Of a stretch of 38,667 nt of DNA, positions 1 to 11,564 are shown piece after piece; position 1 is the first letter of the stretch; the number at the start of each line of letters is the position of its first letter. A model generated the notes under the pieces. The model was not told the DNA's origin, made no database searches, and was given only the letters and a program-made list of their open reading frames with translations. The DNA comes from Burkholderiaceae bacterium. Lineage in GTDB: Bacteria > Pseudomonadota > Gammaproteobacteria > Burkholderiales > Burkholderiaceae_C. Where the stretch lies: the NCBI GenBank assembly GCA_017992055.1, contig JAGOPK010000024.1:1-38667 (forward strand), in the 5' to 3' direction. Made by a program: the position numbers and the translations under genes.

Positions 1-3
1 GCG

Positions 4-27
4 AAAAAAAGGGCCCCACGGGGCCCT
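4..27 (-). terminator. Intrinsic terminator of the HU-like gene
   Basis: Read on the minus strand, a perfect GC-rich inverted repeat (AGGGCCCC, 2-base centre, GGGGCCCT) is followed immediately by seven T residues. It lies about 27 bases past the stop of the minus-strand HU-like gene, so it has the stem and U-tract of a classic Rho-independent terminator. It is the clearest terminator in the window. Confidence 0.9.
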
Positions 28-53
28 GGCTGACGCAGCGGACGCGGCCGTGA

Positions 54-596
54 TCAGGCGAGCGCGGCGTCCTTCAGCTTCTTCATCGCGCGGACCTTGA
101 CCTTGGTCGTCGCCGGCTTGGCCGCGAACTTGCGCTCCTGCTTGGTGAACGGGTCGATGCCGGTGCGGGCCTTCTTGGCCGGCACGTGTTCGGCGCTGAT
201 CTTCAGCAGACCGGGCAGGGTGAACGAGCCCAGGCCCTTCTTGGCGATGGACGCCGCGATCGTCGCCTCGAGCGCCACCACCACCGCCTTCACCGCCTTG
301 GCGTCAACCGCCGCCGTCGTCGCCAGGTGGGCGATCAGGCCGGTCTTGCTGAAGGCCGCCTTGATCGGCTTCAGCGCGCCGGTGATGACCGGCTTCAGCG
401 GTGCCGGCGCGGCGGTCTTGGCCGCCACCTTGGTCGCCACCTTCGATGCGACCTTGGCCGCGACGGCCACGGCCTTCTTGGCCACCACCTTCTGAGCGAC
501 CGCCTTCTTGGCCGCCACCTTCTTGGCCGCCGGCTTGGCGACGACGGTCTTCTGGGCGACGGCGGCCTTGGCGCCGGTCTTCTTTGCAGTTGCCAT
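54..596 (-). CDS. HU-family histone-like DNA-binding protein with Lys/Ala-rich N-terminal tail
   Basis: This is a 180-residue basic protein. Residues 1-65 are almost only Ala, Lys, Val and Thr, in AAKK/VAKK-type repeats like eukaryotic H1 tails or bacterial AlgP-type tails. Residues about 70-180 form an HU/IHF-like domain: a helical part, then a FTLPGLLKI strand (125-133), a DPFT turn (148-151) and a KPATTKVKVR segment (160-169), matching the beta-arm region of HU-family proteins. The inferred role is nucleoid compaction. The ATG at 594-596 was chosen because the Lys-rich tail starts there and a weak AGGA lies upstream; the reading frame stays open far upstream only because of the high GC content. 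It is transcribed divergently from the FAD oxidoreductase and ends at a strong terminator. Confidence 0.9.
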   Translation of the reverse strand: MATAKKTGAKAAVAQKTVVAKPAAKKVAAKKAVAQKVVAKKAVAVAAKVASKVATKVAAKTAAPAPLKPVITGALKPIKAAFSKTGLIAHLATTAAVDAKAVKAVVVALEATIAASIAKKGLGSFTLPGLLKISAEHVPAKKARTGIDPFTKQERKFAAKPATTKVKVRAMKKLKDAALA

Positions 597-761
597 GGTT
601 CTTCGATTCCTGTGGGTGGTTGGATTGGATCGTGCACCGGCACAGCCCATGTGGCTGTGCCTGGGTGGCCAACCGCGGATTCTAGGCGCCACGACATCGA
701 CGCCCCGGGCACGGGCCGCGGCCATCGCCATCCGGCGGGGCTGGCTGTTACGCTGCGCCCG

Positions 762-2060
762 ATGCAGATCGCCGTCATCGGCGGGGGCATCGCGGGGCTG
801 GCTGCCGCCTGGTGGCTGTCGCGCGACGGCCATCGCGTCAGCTTGTTCGAGCGCCAGGCCCGGCCCGGCTTCGTGGCCCACGGCGTCAGCGTGGACGGCG
901 TGGTGGTGGACATGCCACTGCGGGTGTTCTACCCGGGCTATTACCCGACGCTGATGCGGCTCTACCGCGAATTGGGCGTGGCCACGCAGCCGGTGAGCTA
1001 TGCCACCAGCTTCGTCGACGACGACGGCCGGCTGTTCTTCCGCTGGCGCAACCTGCGCCTGGGCAGCTTCTCGCTGCCCTGCGTGCTGCCGCAGGATCTG
1101 GCCGACCGCCGCGCCCGCCGCATCGCCGCCGGCGCGCTGCAGTTCAGGCTCGCGGCGCGGCGCGCGCTGGCGCGTGGTGAGCTGCACGGCCAGAGCCTGG
1201 CGGCCTTCGTCGACCGCCAGCGGCTGCCGCCCGAGTTCGTCGACGGCCTGCTGCTGCCTGCCCTGGCCACCATCGCCACCTGCACGCTTGCCGACGCGCG
1301 CCAGTACCCGGCCGACGTGGTGGCCGCCTATCTGCAGGCCGGCCTGGCGCGGCAAAGCGTGCGCCGCGCCCGCGATGGCGCCGAAGACGCGGCCACGCGC
1401 ATGCTGGCCGGCATCCCGCGCGTGGTGTGCCAGGCCAGGGTCGAGCACTTGCGCGTGGCCGCCGACGGCGTGCAACTGCGGCAGGGCGACGGCGGGGTCG
1501 AGCGCTTCGACCACCTGGTGCTGGCCACCCAGGCCAACCAGGCGCTGCGGCTGTGGCCCGACGCGCCGCCGCGTCTGGCACAGGCGCTGGCAGGCTTTGG
1601 CTACAGCGCCCTGGAGGTGGTGATGCACCGCGACGAGCGGCTGATGCCGCCGCGGCGCGCCGACTGGTCGCCGGTCAATGCGCGCGTGTGCAGCGACCTG
1701 CAGCGGCCCGAGAACCAGCGACCCGAGAGCACGATCTGGGTCAATGCCGTGCAGCCGGCGCTGCGCCATGCGGCGCCGGTGTTCCAGACGGTGCAGCCGC
1801 AGCGCCAACCGCGCGAGGCCCTGGTGCTGGCCCGGGCCCGCTTCGAGCGGCCGCTGGTGGACGCGGCCAGCCAGCGCGCGCTGGCCGAGCTGCAGGCCTG
1901 GCAGGACGAACAGCGCGGACCGGGCGGCCACGGCGCGGCCAGCCTGCCGGTGTCCTTCTGCGGCTCGTACGCCGAGAGCGGTGTGCCGCTGCTGGAAAGC
2001 GCCGTGCGCTCGGCCGCGGCCGTGGTGCAGCGGCTGGGCGGCCGGCAGCCGCGGATCTGA
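762..2060 (+). CDS. FAD-dependent oxidoreductase (amine oxidase/phytoene desaturase-like)
   Basis: This 432-residue protein opens with the dinucleotide-binding motif IAVIGGGIAGLAAAWWL, followed about 20 residues later by the acidic end of the second strand (LFER), typical of NAD(P)/FAD-binding Rossmann folds. The following GVSVDGVVVDMPLRVFY segment resembles the flavin-contact region of the amine-oxidase superfamily. LVLATQANQAL in the middle and a C-terminal CGSYAESGVPLLESAV segment match the second FAD-binding element of these enzymes. The substrate cannot be read from the sequence. The related 'cyclopropane-fatty-acid-associated' oxidoreductases are the family I would compare first. The start is the ATG directly before the Rossmann motif. 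It shares a 165-base divergent promoter region with the HU-like gene. Confidence 0.85.
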   Translation: MQIAVIGGGIAGLAAAWWLSRDGHRVSLFERQARPGFVAHGVSVDGVVVDMPLRVFYPGYYPTLMRLYRELGVATQPVSYATSFVDDDGRLFFRWRNLRLGSFSLPCVLPQDLADRRARRIAAGALQFRLAARRALARGELHGQSLAAFVDRQRLPPEFVDGLLLPALATIATCTLADARQYPADVVAAYLQAGLARQSVRRARDGAEDAATRMLAGIPRVVCQARVEHLRVAADGVQLRQGDGGVERFDHLVLATQANQALRLWPDAPPRLAQALAGFGYSALEVVMHRDERLMPPRRADWSPVNARVCSDLQRPENQRPESTIWVNAVQPALRHAAPVFQTVQPQRQPREALVLARARFERPLVDAASQRALAELQAWQDEQRGPGGHGAASLPVSFCGSYAESGVPLLESAVRSAAAVVQRLGGRQPRI

Positions 2061-2112
2061 CCCCCTGCTGCCGCCCATTTCCCGCGCCGGGCGTGGCCCG
2101 GGCCGCGGAACA

Positions 2113-4194
2113 ATGCAGGGCACGCGGCCAGGGCTTGACCTGGCCGCGCCTCCACAGGTGAACGCCTTCCTCCTTGCCCCACGCCGGTGGCTTGCCACCC
2201 TCAAGTTCAGGATCGTCCTGCTGGCGGTGCTGACGGGCATCCTGTCTGCGTTCGGCGCCGCCATGGTGATCCTGCACAGCGCACAGCAGAGCATCGAACG
2301 GGTGGTGCTCGCCGCGTCGCTGGAGGACCGCGAGCGCAGCGCCAGCCTGCTCGGCGGCAAGGCCGCAGTGCTGCGCGACACGCTGGCCGCCGTGGCCGGC
2401 CAGGTGCCGGCACAGGCCTGGCAGGACCCGGCCGCGATGGGCCGCTACCTGCTCGACAAGCCGGCCCTGGGCGTGCTGTTCGGCTCGACCTTTGCCGCCG
2501 CGGCGGACGGCCGCATCCTGGCCCGCGTGGAAGCCGGCAAGCTGTCGCCCACCGCGTTGAACATCGCCGACCGCGACTACTTCCGCCAGGCCATGCGCTC
2601 CGACCAGCCGGTGGTCTCGGAAGCGATGGTGGCCCGTCAGCGCAAGCTGCCGGTCATCGTCTTGGCCATCCCCGTGCTCGACCCCGAGGGCCGCCATCTG
2701 GGCATGGTCGGCGGCGTGCTGTCGATGCAGTCCACGGCCCTGTTCGACGAGGTGCGCAGCACGGCCCACAACGCGGCCATCCACGACCTGGTGATCGACC
2801 GCTCGGGCCGCATCCTGGCGCACGAGGACCCGGCGCTGCTGATGCACCCGGCCGAGCAGCAACCCGGCCTGCGCGAGGTGATCCGCGAATGGATCGCCTC
2901 CGGCAGCCCGGTCGACACCCGCGGCCAGGCCACGATCCGGCAGGACCATGTGGTGTCGCTGGCAGGCATACCGCTGACCGACTGGATCAATGTGCGGGTG
3001 GTGAAGACCGAGCTGGCCATGGCGCCGGTGGCCGAGGCCCGCCGTGCCGCCCTGCCGGCCGCCGCCGTGGCCGGGCTGCTGGCGGGTCTGCTGGCGGGCC
3101 TGCTGGCCTATCTGATGACCCGCCCGATCTCGCGCCTGCGCGCCCGCGCCGAGTCGCTGCTGGACGGCGACCAGGACATCGCGGACTGGCCCCAGGCCGA
3201 CGGCGAGGTGGGTGAGCTGTCGCGGGCCATGCGCCATGTGCTGGAGCAGACGCAGCGCCGCCAGTCCGAGGTGCAGGGCCTGCTGCGCCAGCTGGAGGCG
3301 GTGCTGGACCACACCGAGGTCGGCATCGCATTGACGCGCAGCGGCCGCTTCGAGCTGGTCAGCCGCCACTTCTGCCAGATCTTCCGCTGCGACAAGCTCG
3401 ACGCCGTGGGCCGCTCCACGCGCATCATCTATCCCAGCGACCAGGCCTTCGAGGCCCTGGTCGTGGCGGCCCGGCCGGCGCTGTCGCAACGCGGTCTGTT
3501 CGACTTCGAACTGGAGCTGCTGCGCCACACCGGGCAGACCTTCTGGGCGCGCATGCGCGGCCGCGCCGTGGTCGCCGGCGATGTGACCCAAGGCACGATC
3601 TGGACCATCGAGGACATCACCACCTCGCGCGAGCAGCGCGAGCAGCTGGCCTACAGCGCCAGCCACGATGCGCTGACCGGCCTGATCAACCGCGCCGCCT
3701 TCGAGCGCCTGCTGGAGACGGCCACCGAGACGGCGGCGCAGGAGCCGTTCTGCGCGCTGTTCATCGACCTGGACCGTTTCAAGCAGGTCAACGACAGCGG
3801 CGGCCATGCGGCCGGCGATGCCTTGCTGCGCGACATTGCGCAGCGGCTGGGCCAGCAGGTGCGCAAGACCGACACCGTGGCCCGGCTGGGTGGCGACGAG
3901 TTCGCCGTGCTGCTGCCGCGCTGCCCGGCCGAACAGGCGCGGCTGATCGCCGACAAGCTCTGCGCCGCGGTGCTGGGCTACGAGCTGGCCTGGGAAGGAC
4001 GGCGCTTCTCGGTCGGTGCCAGCATCGGCCTGGTGCGGGTGGCTGCGGACCCGGGGCTGCCGTTCGCGTCGGCCGCCGACGTGCTGCGCGCCGCCGATTC
4101 GGCCTGTTATGAGGCCAAGCGGCGTGGCCGCAGTCGGGTCGAGCTGTTCGAGCCGGCGGCGCCGGCCGAACTCGCCGAGCAGGTTGCCGCCTGA
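2113..4194 (+). CDS. Membrane diguanylate cyclase (CACHE-like, HAMP, PAS, GGDEF)
   Basis: This 693-residue protein would make the second messenger cyclic-di-GMP. Its order is: transmembrane helix at about 33-54; a periplasmic sensor of about 250 residues that looks like a double CACHE domain; a Leu/Ala-rich second helix at about 312-336; HAMP; a PAS domain at about 400-510; and a GGDEF domain. The active-site GGDEF is at 593-597. The RKTD tetrad at 584-587, exactly five residues before it, is an intact inhibitory I-site, so product feedback is expected. No EAL domain follows. The start is uncertain: the ATG at 2113 has only a short GGA upstream, and a GTG at 2158 (residue 16) lies closer to the first helix. 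The ligand of the sensor domain is unknown. Confidence 0.9.
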   Translation: MQGTRPGLDLAAPPQVNAFLLAPRRWLATLKFRIVLLAVLTGILSAFGAAMVILHSAQQSIERVVLAASLEDRERSASLLGGKAAVLRDTLAAVAGQVPAQAWQDPAAMGRYLLDKPALGVLFGSTFAAAADGRILARVEAGKLSPTALNIADRDYFRQAMRSDQPVVSEAMVARQRKLPVIVLAIPVLDPEGRHLGMVGGVLSMQSTALFDEVRSTAHNAAIHDLVIDRSGRILAHEDPALLMHPAEQQPGLREVIREWIASGSPVDTRGQATIRQDHVVSLAGIPLTDWINVRVVKTELAMAPVAEARRAALPAAAVAGLLAGLLAGLLAYLMTRPISRLRARAESLLDGDQDIADWPQADGEVGELSRAMRHVLEQTQRRQSEVQGLLRQLEAVLDHTEVGIALTRSGRFELVSRHFCQIFRCDKLDAVGRSTRIIYPSDQAFEALVVAARPALSQRGLFDFELELLRHTGQTFWARMRGRAVVAGDVTQGTIWTIEDITTSREQREQLAYSASHDALTGLINRAAFERLLETATETAAQEPFCALFIDLDRFKQVNDSGGHAAGDALLRDIAQRLGQQVRKTDTVARLGGDEFAVLLPRCPAEQARLIADKLCAAVLGYELAWEGRRFSVGASIGLVRVAADPGLPFASAADVLRAADSACYEAKRRGRSRVELFEPAAPAELAEQVAA

Positions 4195-4243
4195 GCGCCC
4201 CCTGAGCGCTCCCTGAGCACGGCCGCCCCCCGGCAGCACCGAC

Positions 4244-4645
4244 TCACTTCAGCACGAAGCGCACGCTGGCCGCCGGCCTGCCGGCCATGCTGACCACGGC
4301 CACCGCCTTGGTGGTCGGGCCCAGTTTGAAGCTGCCGCTGGCTTCCAGCCTGTCGCCCGCCGGCCTGAGTTCGACCTCCTGCTTCTCGCTGCCGGTCAGC
4401 AGCGTGAGCCTGGCGCTGGCCTTGGCAATCTCGGCCGGTTTGCCGTGGTCACGCAGGTAGAGCTGGATGGTGGTGGGCCGGGCCACCAGCTCGTAGTCCA
4501 TGTCCTTGACCTCGACCACAACGCCGCCGTGCAACGGCTTGTGCTCGTGGGCATGGTCGTGCTTGGTGCCGGTGGCCTGGGCAGCCACCTGGGCGCCACC
4601 GGCCAGGGTGAGGGTGATCGCAGCGATCAGGGCGTGCAGCTTCAT
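4244..4645 (-). CDS. Small His-rich periplasmic protein of the heavy-metal efflux operon
   Basis: This 133-residue protein has a clear signal peptide (MKLHALIAAITLTLAGGAQVAAQA). Right after it comes a histidine-rich stretch, KHDHAHEHKPLHGG, which looks like a metal-binding loop. The remainder is predicted beta-rich and ends in a conserved-looking SVRFVLK. The start is the ATG at 4643-4645 because it has an AGGAAG ribosome-binding site; an in-frame ATG five codons upstream would place that site inside the gene. It is the last gene of the efflux operon, 48 bases after the RND pump. A role as a periplasmic metal chaperone or buffer is inferred from position and histidine content. I do not know an assigned function for this family. 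Confidence 0.8.
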   Translation of the reverse strand: MKLHALIAAITLTLAGGAQVAAQATGTKHDHAHEHKPLHGGVVVEVKDMDYELVARPTTIQLYLRDHGKPAEIAKASARLTLLTGSEKQEVELRPAGDRLEASGSFKLGPTTKAVAVVSMAGRPAASVRFVLK

Positions 4646-4693
4646 CGGGCTTCCTTTCAAGGTCTGGGTCTGGGTCAGGGGAGGGATCGGTTG

Positions 4694-7819
<3,126 letters not shown>

Positions 7820-7820
7820 G

Positions 7821-9551
7821 TCAGCGCACCTGGTTGATGAGGCCGGCGCCGTGGGTGACCACGCGCTCACCCGGCCTCAGGCCCGTGGTCACGGCCACGC
7901 TCACGCCGTCCAGCGGCTCCACCAGCACCGTGCGCGGCTCGAAGCGCTCGGGTGCGGCTTTGACCCAGACGATGGTCTGGTTGGCCGGGTTCTTCATCAG
8001 CGACGCCACCGGCACGGCCAGGCCCTTGACCCGGTCGCGGGACTGCACGAACACCCGCACCGGCTGGCCGACCGCCAGGCTCAGCAGCGCCCGCCCCTCG
8101 GCGCGGAAGAGCAGCGGCAGCGCCTGCTCGCGCAGGCTGCGCGCGGCGCCCACAAAGGCCAGCGGCACGCGCTGCTGGCCCACGGCCAGGCTGGCGCTGC
8201 CGATGCCCGTGGCCAGGGCGGCATCGAAGGCCAGTGCCTCGATGCGCAGCCGCTGCGGATCGACGATCTCGAACACCAGCTCGCGCGCATCGACCACCTG
8301 ACCGGCAACGGCCTGCGCCGAGGCGATCACGCCGGACACCGGCGCCACCAGGGCTTCTCGCGACGACAGGCCGGCGGCCACGGCGGCCATGCGCGCGGCC
8401 AGGCTCTGGGCCTCGCTCTCGGCGGCTTCGATGTCCTTGCGCGGCACCGTGTCGGCCAGCTCCTTCAACCGCGCCACGCGCCGGTCGGCCAGCGACCGGG
8501 CCGCCTGCAGTTCGGCCAGTTGCGCGGCCTGGTTCGAGCGCTCGATCGGTGCCGCCGACGGCTGCACATAGGCCAGGACCTCGCCCTTGCGCACCGCCTG
8601 TCCCAGGTTGGGCAGGCCCCGTGGACCGGCTTCGATGCGGCCCGCGTTCAGCGGCTGCACCTTGCCGCCGGCATTCGGGTCCATCACCACCTTGCCGTTC
8701 AGCTCGAACGAGCGCGGCAGTTCAGCGTCCTCGGCCACCCGCGTGCGCACGCCGAGCTGGCGCTGGGCGGGCTTGGGCAGGAACACGCTGCCATCGGGCA
8801 GTCGCTGCGGTCCATTGGCGGCGGGCAGGGCCGGGCCGCCACCGTGGTCATGGCCTTCGCCGGCCAGGCTGGACGCCGGCGCGACCAGGCACGCGGCCCA
8901 GGCCAGGGTCAGGGCCGCGCTCAGGGCCGCTGTCAGCGCCGCAGACACAGGCATGGCGCGCTCGCGCCGGCGCACGCTCGCGCGCCGCCAAAGGACCACG
9001 ACCAGGACCAGCAGGCCCAGGGCCACCGCCGCTGCTGCGGCGACGGTCCGGGAGCCGACCCAGCCCGAGACCGACTGCCCGGCCCACCCGACCTGCGGCT
9101 TGGCCGCCGCGTCACCCTCAGCGGGGCCATGCAGGTCCAGTTCGCCGGCCAGCAGGTCGGTCTCCTGACCTGCGGTGACCGTGGCGGTGATGGGCAGCAG
9201 GCCAGGGCCGGGCACGGCGGCGAGCACCACCTTGTAGGCGCCCTCATCGACGCCTGCATGGGCATCGGCCTTCGTGGCCTGGAGCCGGGCGCCGGCGATG
9301 TCGAGCTCGATCCGGGCATCGGTGACCGGCACGTTGTCGTCGGCGCGGTCCAGGTACAGCGTAATCTGCCGCCCCTGCAGCACGCCGACCAGCTCGAAGG
9401 TCTCGGAGATGGCCGCAAAGCGCGGCAGCGCGGGGCCGGCGGCGGCGGGCGCCGCCTCGCCGTGGTCGTGGCCTTCGCCCGCGGGCGCCGGCGCCGGCAG
9501 CAATGCCGCCACCACCATGCCCGAGGCGGCCAGGATGGAAGAAAGTCTCAT
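7821..9551 (-). CDS. CzcB-like RND periplasmic adaptor with extra N-terminal module
   Basis: This 576-residue membrane-fusion protein links the RND pump to the outer-membrane channel. The adaptor proper spans about 250-576: a barrel-sandwich/lipoyl half (GKVQPLNAGRIEAGP), a coiled-coil hairpin rich in Ala/Glu/Arg (about 335-400), the second lipoyl half (LVAPVSGVIASAQAVAGQVV) and beta-barrel segments. Upstream is an unusual extra module: a signal peptide at 1-24, an EGHDHG motif, a small beta-rich periplasmic domain (45-145), and a transmembrane helix at about 170-188 followed by an Arg-rich loop. Then at M200 comes what looks like a second signal peptide, ending in a second EGHDHG at 231-236. 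It therefore looks like two secreted proteins fused in frame. It is longer than typical adaptors (about 400-520 residues). Confidence 0.9.
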   Translation of the reverse strand: MRLSSILAASGMVVAALLPAPAPAGEGHDHGEAAPAAAGPALPRFAAISETFELVGVLQGRQITLYLDRADDNVPVTDARIELDIAGARLQATKADAHAGVDEGAYKVVLAAVPGPGLLPITATVTAGQETDLLAGELDLHGPAEGDAAAKPQVGWAGQSVSGWVGSRTVAAAAAVALGLLVLVVVLWRRASVRRRERAMPVSAALTAALSAALTLAWAACLVAPASSLAGEGHDHGGGPALPAANGPQRLPDGSVFLPKPAQRQLGVRTRVAEDAELPRSFELNGKVVMDPNAGGKVQPLNAGRIEAGPRGLPNLGQAVRKGEVLAYVQPSAAPIERSNQAAQLAELQAARSLADRRVARLKELADTVPRKDIEAAESEAQSLAARMAAVAAGLSSREALVAPVSGVIASAQAVAGQVVDARELVFEIVDPQRLRIEALAFDAALATGIGSASLAVGQQRVPLAFVGAARSLREQALPLLFRAEGRALLSLAVGQPVRVFVQSRDRVKGLAVPVASLMKNPANQTIVWVKAAPERFEPRTVLVEPLDGVSVAVTTGLRPGERVVTHGAGLINQVR

Positions 9552-9589
9552 GGTCAGGATCCGTGAAGGGGTTCTTGGACGCCGGCAGC

Positions 9590-10873
9590 TCACTGCGGCA
9601 GCAGTCCCAGCGCCTGGCGCCAGGCGGAGATCGCGGCGGCCAGCTCGACGCGGCTGCGTGCGGCCTGGCGCTCGGCCTCGGCGGCATCGTTCTCGACGCG
9701 CAGCCGCGTCGGCAGGTCGGTCTCGCCGAGGCGGAAGGATTTCTCGAAGAAGCCGCGCGTCTCGCGTGCCAGGTCGGCCCGGCGCAGGGCGGCGGCCAGC
9801 TGGCTGCGCAATGCCGCGACGCGCGCGAGGCTGGCCTCGCGCTCCGCGCGCAGGCGTGCACGGTCCAGCGCCAGCTGGGCCTGGGCCTCGGCCGCATCGG
9901 CGCGTGCGGCGGCCAGGCGGCCCTCGTGGCGCGGGCCGGCACCCAAGGGAATGCGCAGCGCCAAGGTCACCGACTGCCCGTAGCGCTCGCCGGCGGCCGC
10001 CCGATCCCGCGTGGTGGCCAGCATCAGCTCGGGGTTGGCACGCGATTGCAGGGCGGCCAGCGCCGCGGCACGTTCGGCCAGCACGGATCGGTCCTGCCCC
10101 TCGACGAGTGCCGGATGCGCGGCAGCTGGATCGGTGAGCTGTGCGGCCGAGGGCTCGGGTTCCGGCTCGGCCAGAGCTGGCGCGGCCGGTGCCGGGCCGG
10201 CCCTGGCGGCCCCGTCAGCCGCCATCGCCCCGAGCTGCAGCCAGGCCACCGTCAGGCCCGCTTCGGCCTGTGCCAGGCCCGCCTCGGCCGTGGCCACCGC
10301 GCCGTCGGCCTGATGCCGGTCGGCACGCGCCAGCTCGCCGGCCTGCACGCGGCGCGACACATCGGCGGCCAGGCGACGCGCGCCGTCGAGCTGGCTGCGC
10401 GCGATCTCGACCTCGACGGCCCGAAGCTGCCAGGCCCACCAGGCCTCGCGCACGGCGGCGGCGAGCCGCAGCCGGGCTGCGGCGGCACGGCTCTCCACGG
10501 CCGCGGCCTCGGCCTGCGCCAGCGCATGGCTGCCCAGGCGCTCGCCAGGCAGCCACAACGGCAGGGCAATGCCGATCTCGACCTCGCGCACGCCGTCGTT
10601 GCCATGGAGGCGATCCGTCTTGTGGCTGGCCTCCAGCGACGGCGGCTCCGGCGTCCAGGCGTCTGCGGCCCGACGCTGGGCCTGCGCGGCCTCGCGCCTG
10701 GCCTGCAGCGTCTGTGCCTCGGGCTGGCGCGCCCAGGCCGCATCGAAGAGCTGTCTCAGGCCATTGCTGCCCTGCGCCGCCACGCCGGCAGGGGCGGTGG
10801 CCAGGATGGCCGCCATCGCGACCGCCGGCAAAGCCTGCAGCAGGCAGGCTGCTGTTCGTGTTCTCGGATGCAT
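9590..10873 (-). CDS. TolC/CzcC-family outer-membrane efflux channel
   Basis: This 427-residue protein has a signal peptide (about 1-32, ending AGVAAQG) and two long alpha-helical, Ala/Arg/Glu/Gln-rich repeats typical of the outer-membrane efflux protein (OEP) family. Short hydrophobic strands lie between them (VEIGIALPLWLPGERLG and SVTLALRIPLGAGPRHEGRL), corresponding to the membrane-barrel strands. The ATG at 10871-10873 was chosen because it directly precedes the signal peptide. It lies 38 bases upstream of the adaptor gene in the same direction. It should form the trimeric exit duct of the metal efflux complex. The middle of the protein has an Ala/Pro/Glu-rich insert (about residues 225-250) that breaks the second repeat. 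Confidence 0.88.
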   Translation of the reverse strand: MHPRTRTAACLLQALPAVAMAAILATAPAGVAAQGSNGLRQLFDAAWARQPEAQTLQARREAAQAQRRAADAWTPEPPSLEASHKTDRLHGNDGVREVEIGIALPLWLPGERLGSHALAQAEAAAVESRAAAARLRLAAAVREAWWAWQLRAVEVEIARSQLDGARRLAADVSRRVQAGELARADRHQADGAVATAEAGLAQAEAGLTVAWLQLGAMAADGAARAGPAPAAPALAEPEPEPSAAQLTDPAAAHPALVEGQDRSVLAERAAALAALQSRANPELMLATTRDRAAAGERYGQSVTLALRIPLGAGPRHEGRLAAARADAAEAQAQLALDRARLRAEREASLARVAALRSQLAAALRRADLARETRGFFEKSFRLGETDLPTRLRVENDAAEAERQAARSRVELAAAISAWRQALGLLPQ

Positions 10874-11024
10874 CCGATGCTCCAGTGTTGAGGGCGGGGC
10901 ATGGAAGACCGGCGAACAGCGCGCAGGCTGTCGCATGGCCCTGGGCGTGTGCCGCCGGACAGGCCGGGGCAGCGCGCTCAGGCGCGGGCGGGATTCAGCA
11001 GAGGGAAGGAATCCGCCTCGCCAG

Positions 11025-11399
11025 TCAGGCGAGGCGCGCCCACTGAGGGCGCTCGGGCTGGGCGGGCATCGGCGCCGCGCCAGGCGCGGCTGCGGCCGGC
11101 TCGGGCGAGGCGGCCGCCGGACCGCCGGGTGCGCTCAGCGGCGCCACCAGCATGCCGGCGCAATGCCCGTGGCAGTGGTCGCAGTCGACACCGGCATCGG
11201 GCGGCGAGCCCGCAGCGTCCAGGCCGCCGGCATCGCCTGCAGCCTCGGCCATCGCGCCATGGCCATGCGCTGCGTGGTCATGGTGCCCGACATGATCCGC
11301 CGCCGCACCCGACGGATGGGCGCAGTAGTCGGCCAGCACCGCCCAGGACATCTGGGTGGGCAGCAGCACGAGCAGCAGGATGACGAGCCAGCGGCGCAT
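11025..11399 (-). CDS. CzcI-like small periplasmic protein leading the efflux operon
   Basis: This 124-residue protein has a strong signal peptide (MRRWLVILLLVLLPTQMSWA) whose LPTQMSWA end followed by a YC closely resembles CzcI of Cupriavidus-type czcICBA operons. After it come a His-rich stretch (DHVGHHDHAAHGHG) and a Cys/His cluster (DCDHCHGHCAG), then a low-complexity Ala/Pro tail. Its position as the first gene before the outer-membrane channel also matches czcI. CzcI-type proteins are associated with regulation or sensing of the efflux system, but the mechanism is not settled. The start is the ATG at 11397-11399. The 151-base gap to the channel gene shows no clear gene. Confidence 0.8.
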   Translation of the reverse strand: MRRWLVILLLVLLPTQMSWAVLADYCAHPSGAAADHVGHHDHAAHGHGAMAEAAGDAGGLDAAGSPPDAGVDCDHCHGHCAGMLVAPLSAPGGPAAASPEPAAAAPGAAPMPAQPERPQWARLA

Positions 11400-11564
11400 A
11401 GAGGCGCCAGTGTAGCGGCTGCCTGGCCGGCACCGCGGTGCAGATCGTGACGGGTCGGGCCGCGGCGCATGGCGCATATCGGTCCTCGGTTTCCGGATTT
11501 GCCAGTGCCCGCCCCCCCCGCTTACGCTGGACGTTGGCAACGCTTGTTCACTCCACAGACTCCC

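Noticed and set aside
596-2381. Long minus-strand extension upstream of the HU-like protein
   Set aside because: It overlaps the whole FAD oxidoreductase gene and is low-complexity. The real protein starts at the ATG at 594-596.
4187-4220. Short direct repeat of CCTGAGCGC-like units after the first diguanylate cyclase
   Set aside because: Only two to three imperfect copies are present in a GC-rich spacer, with no sign of function.
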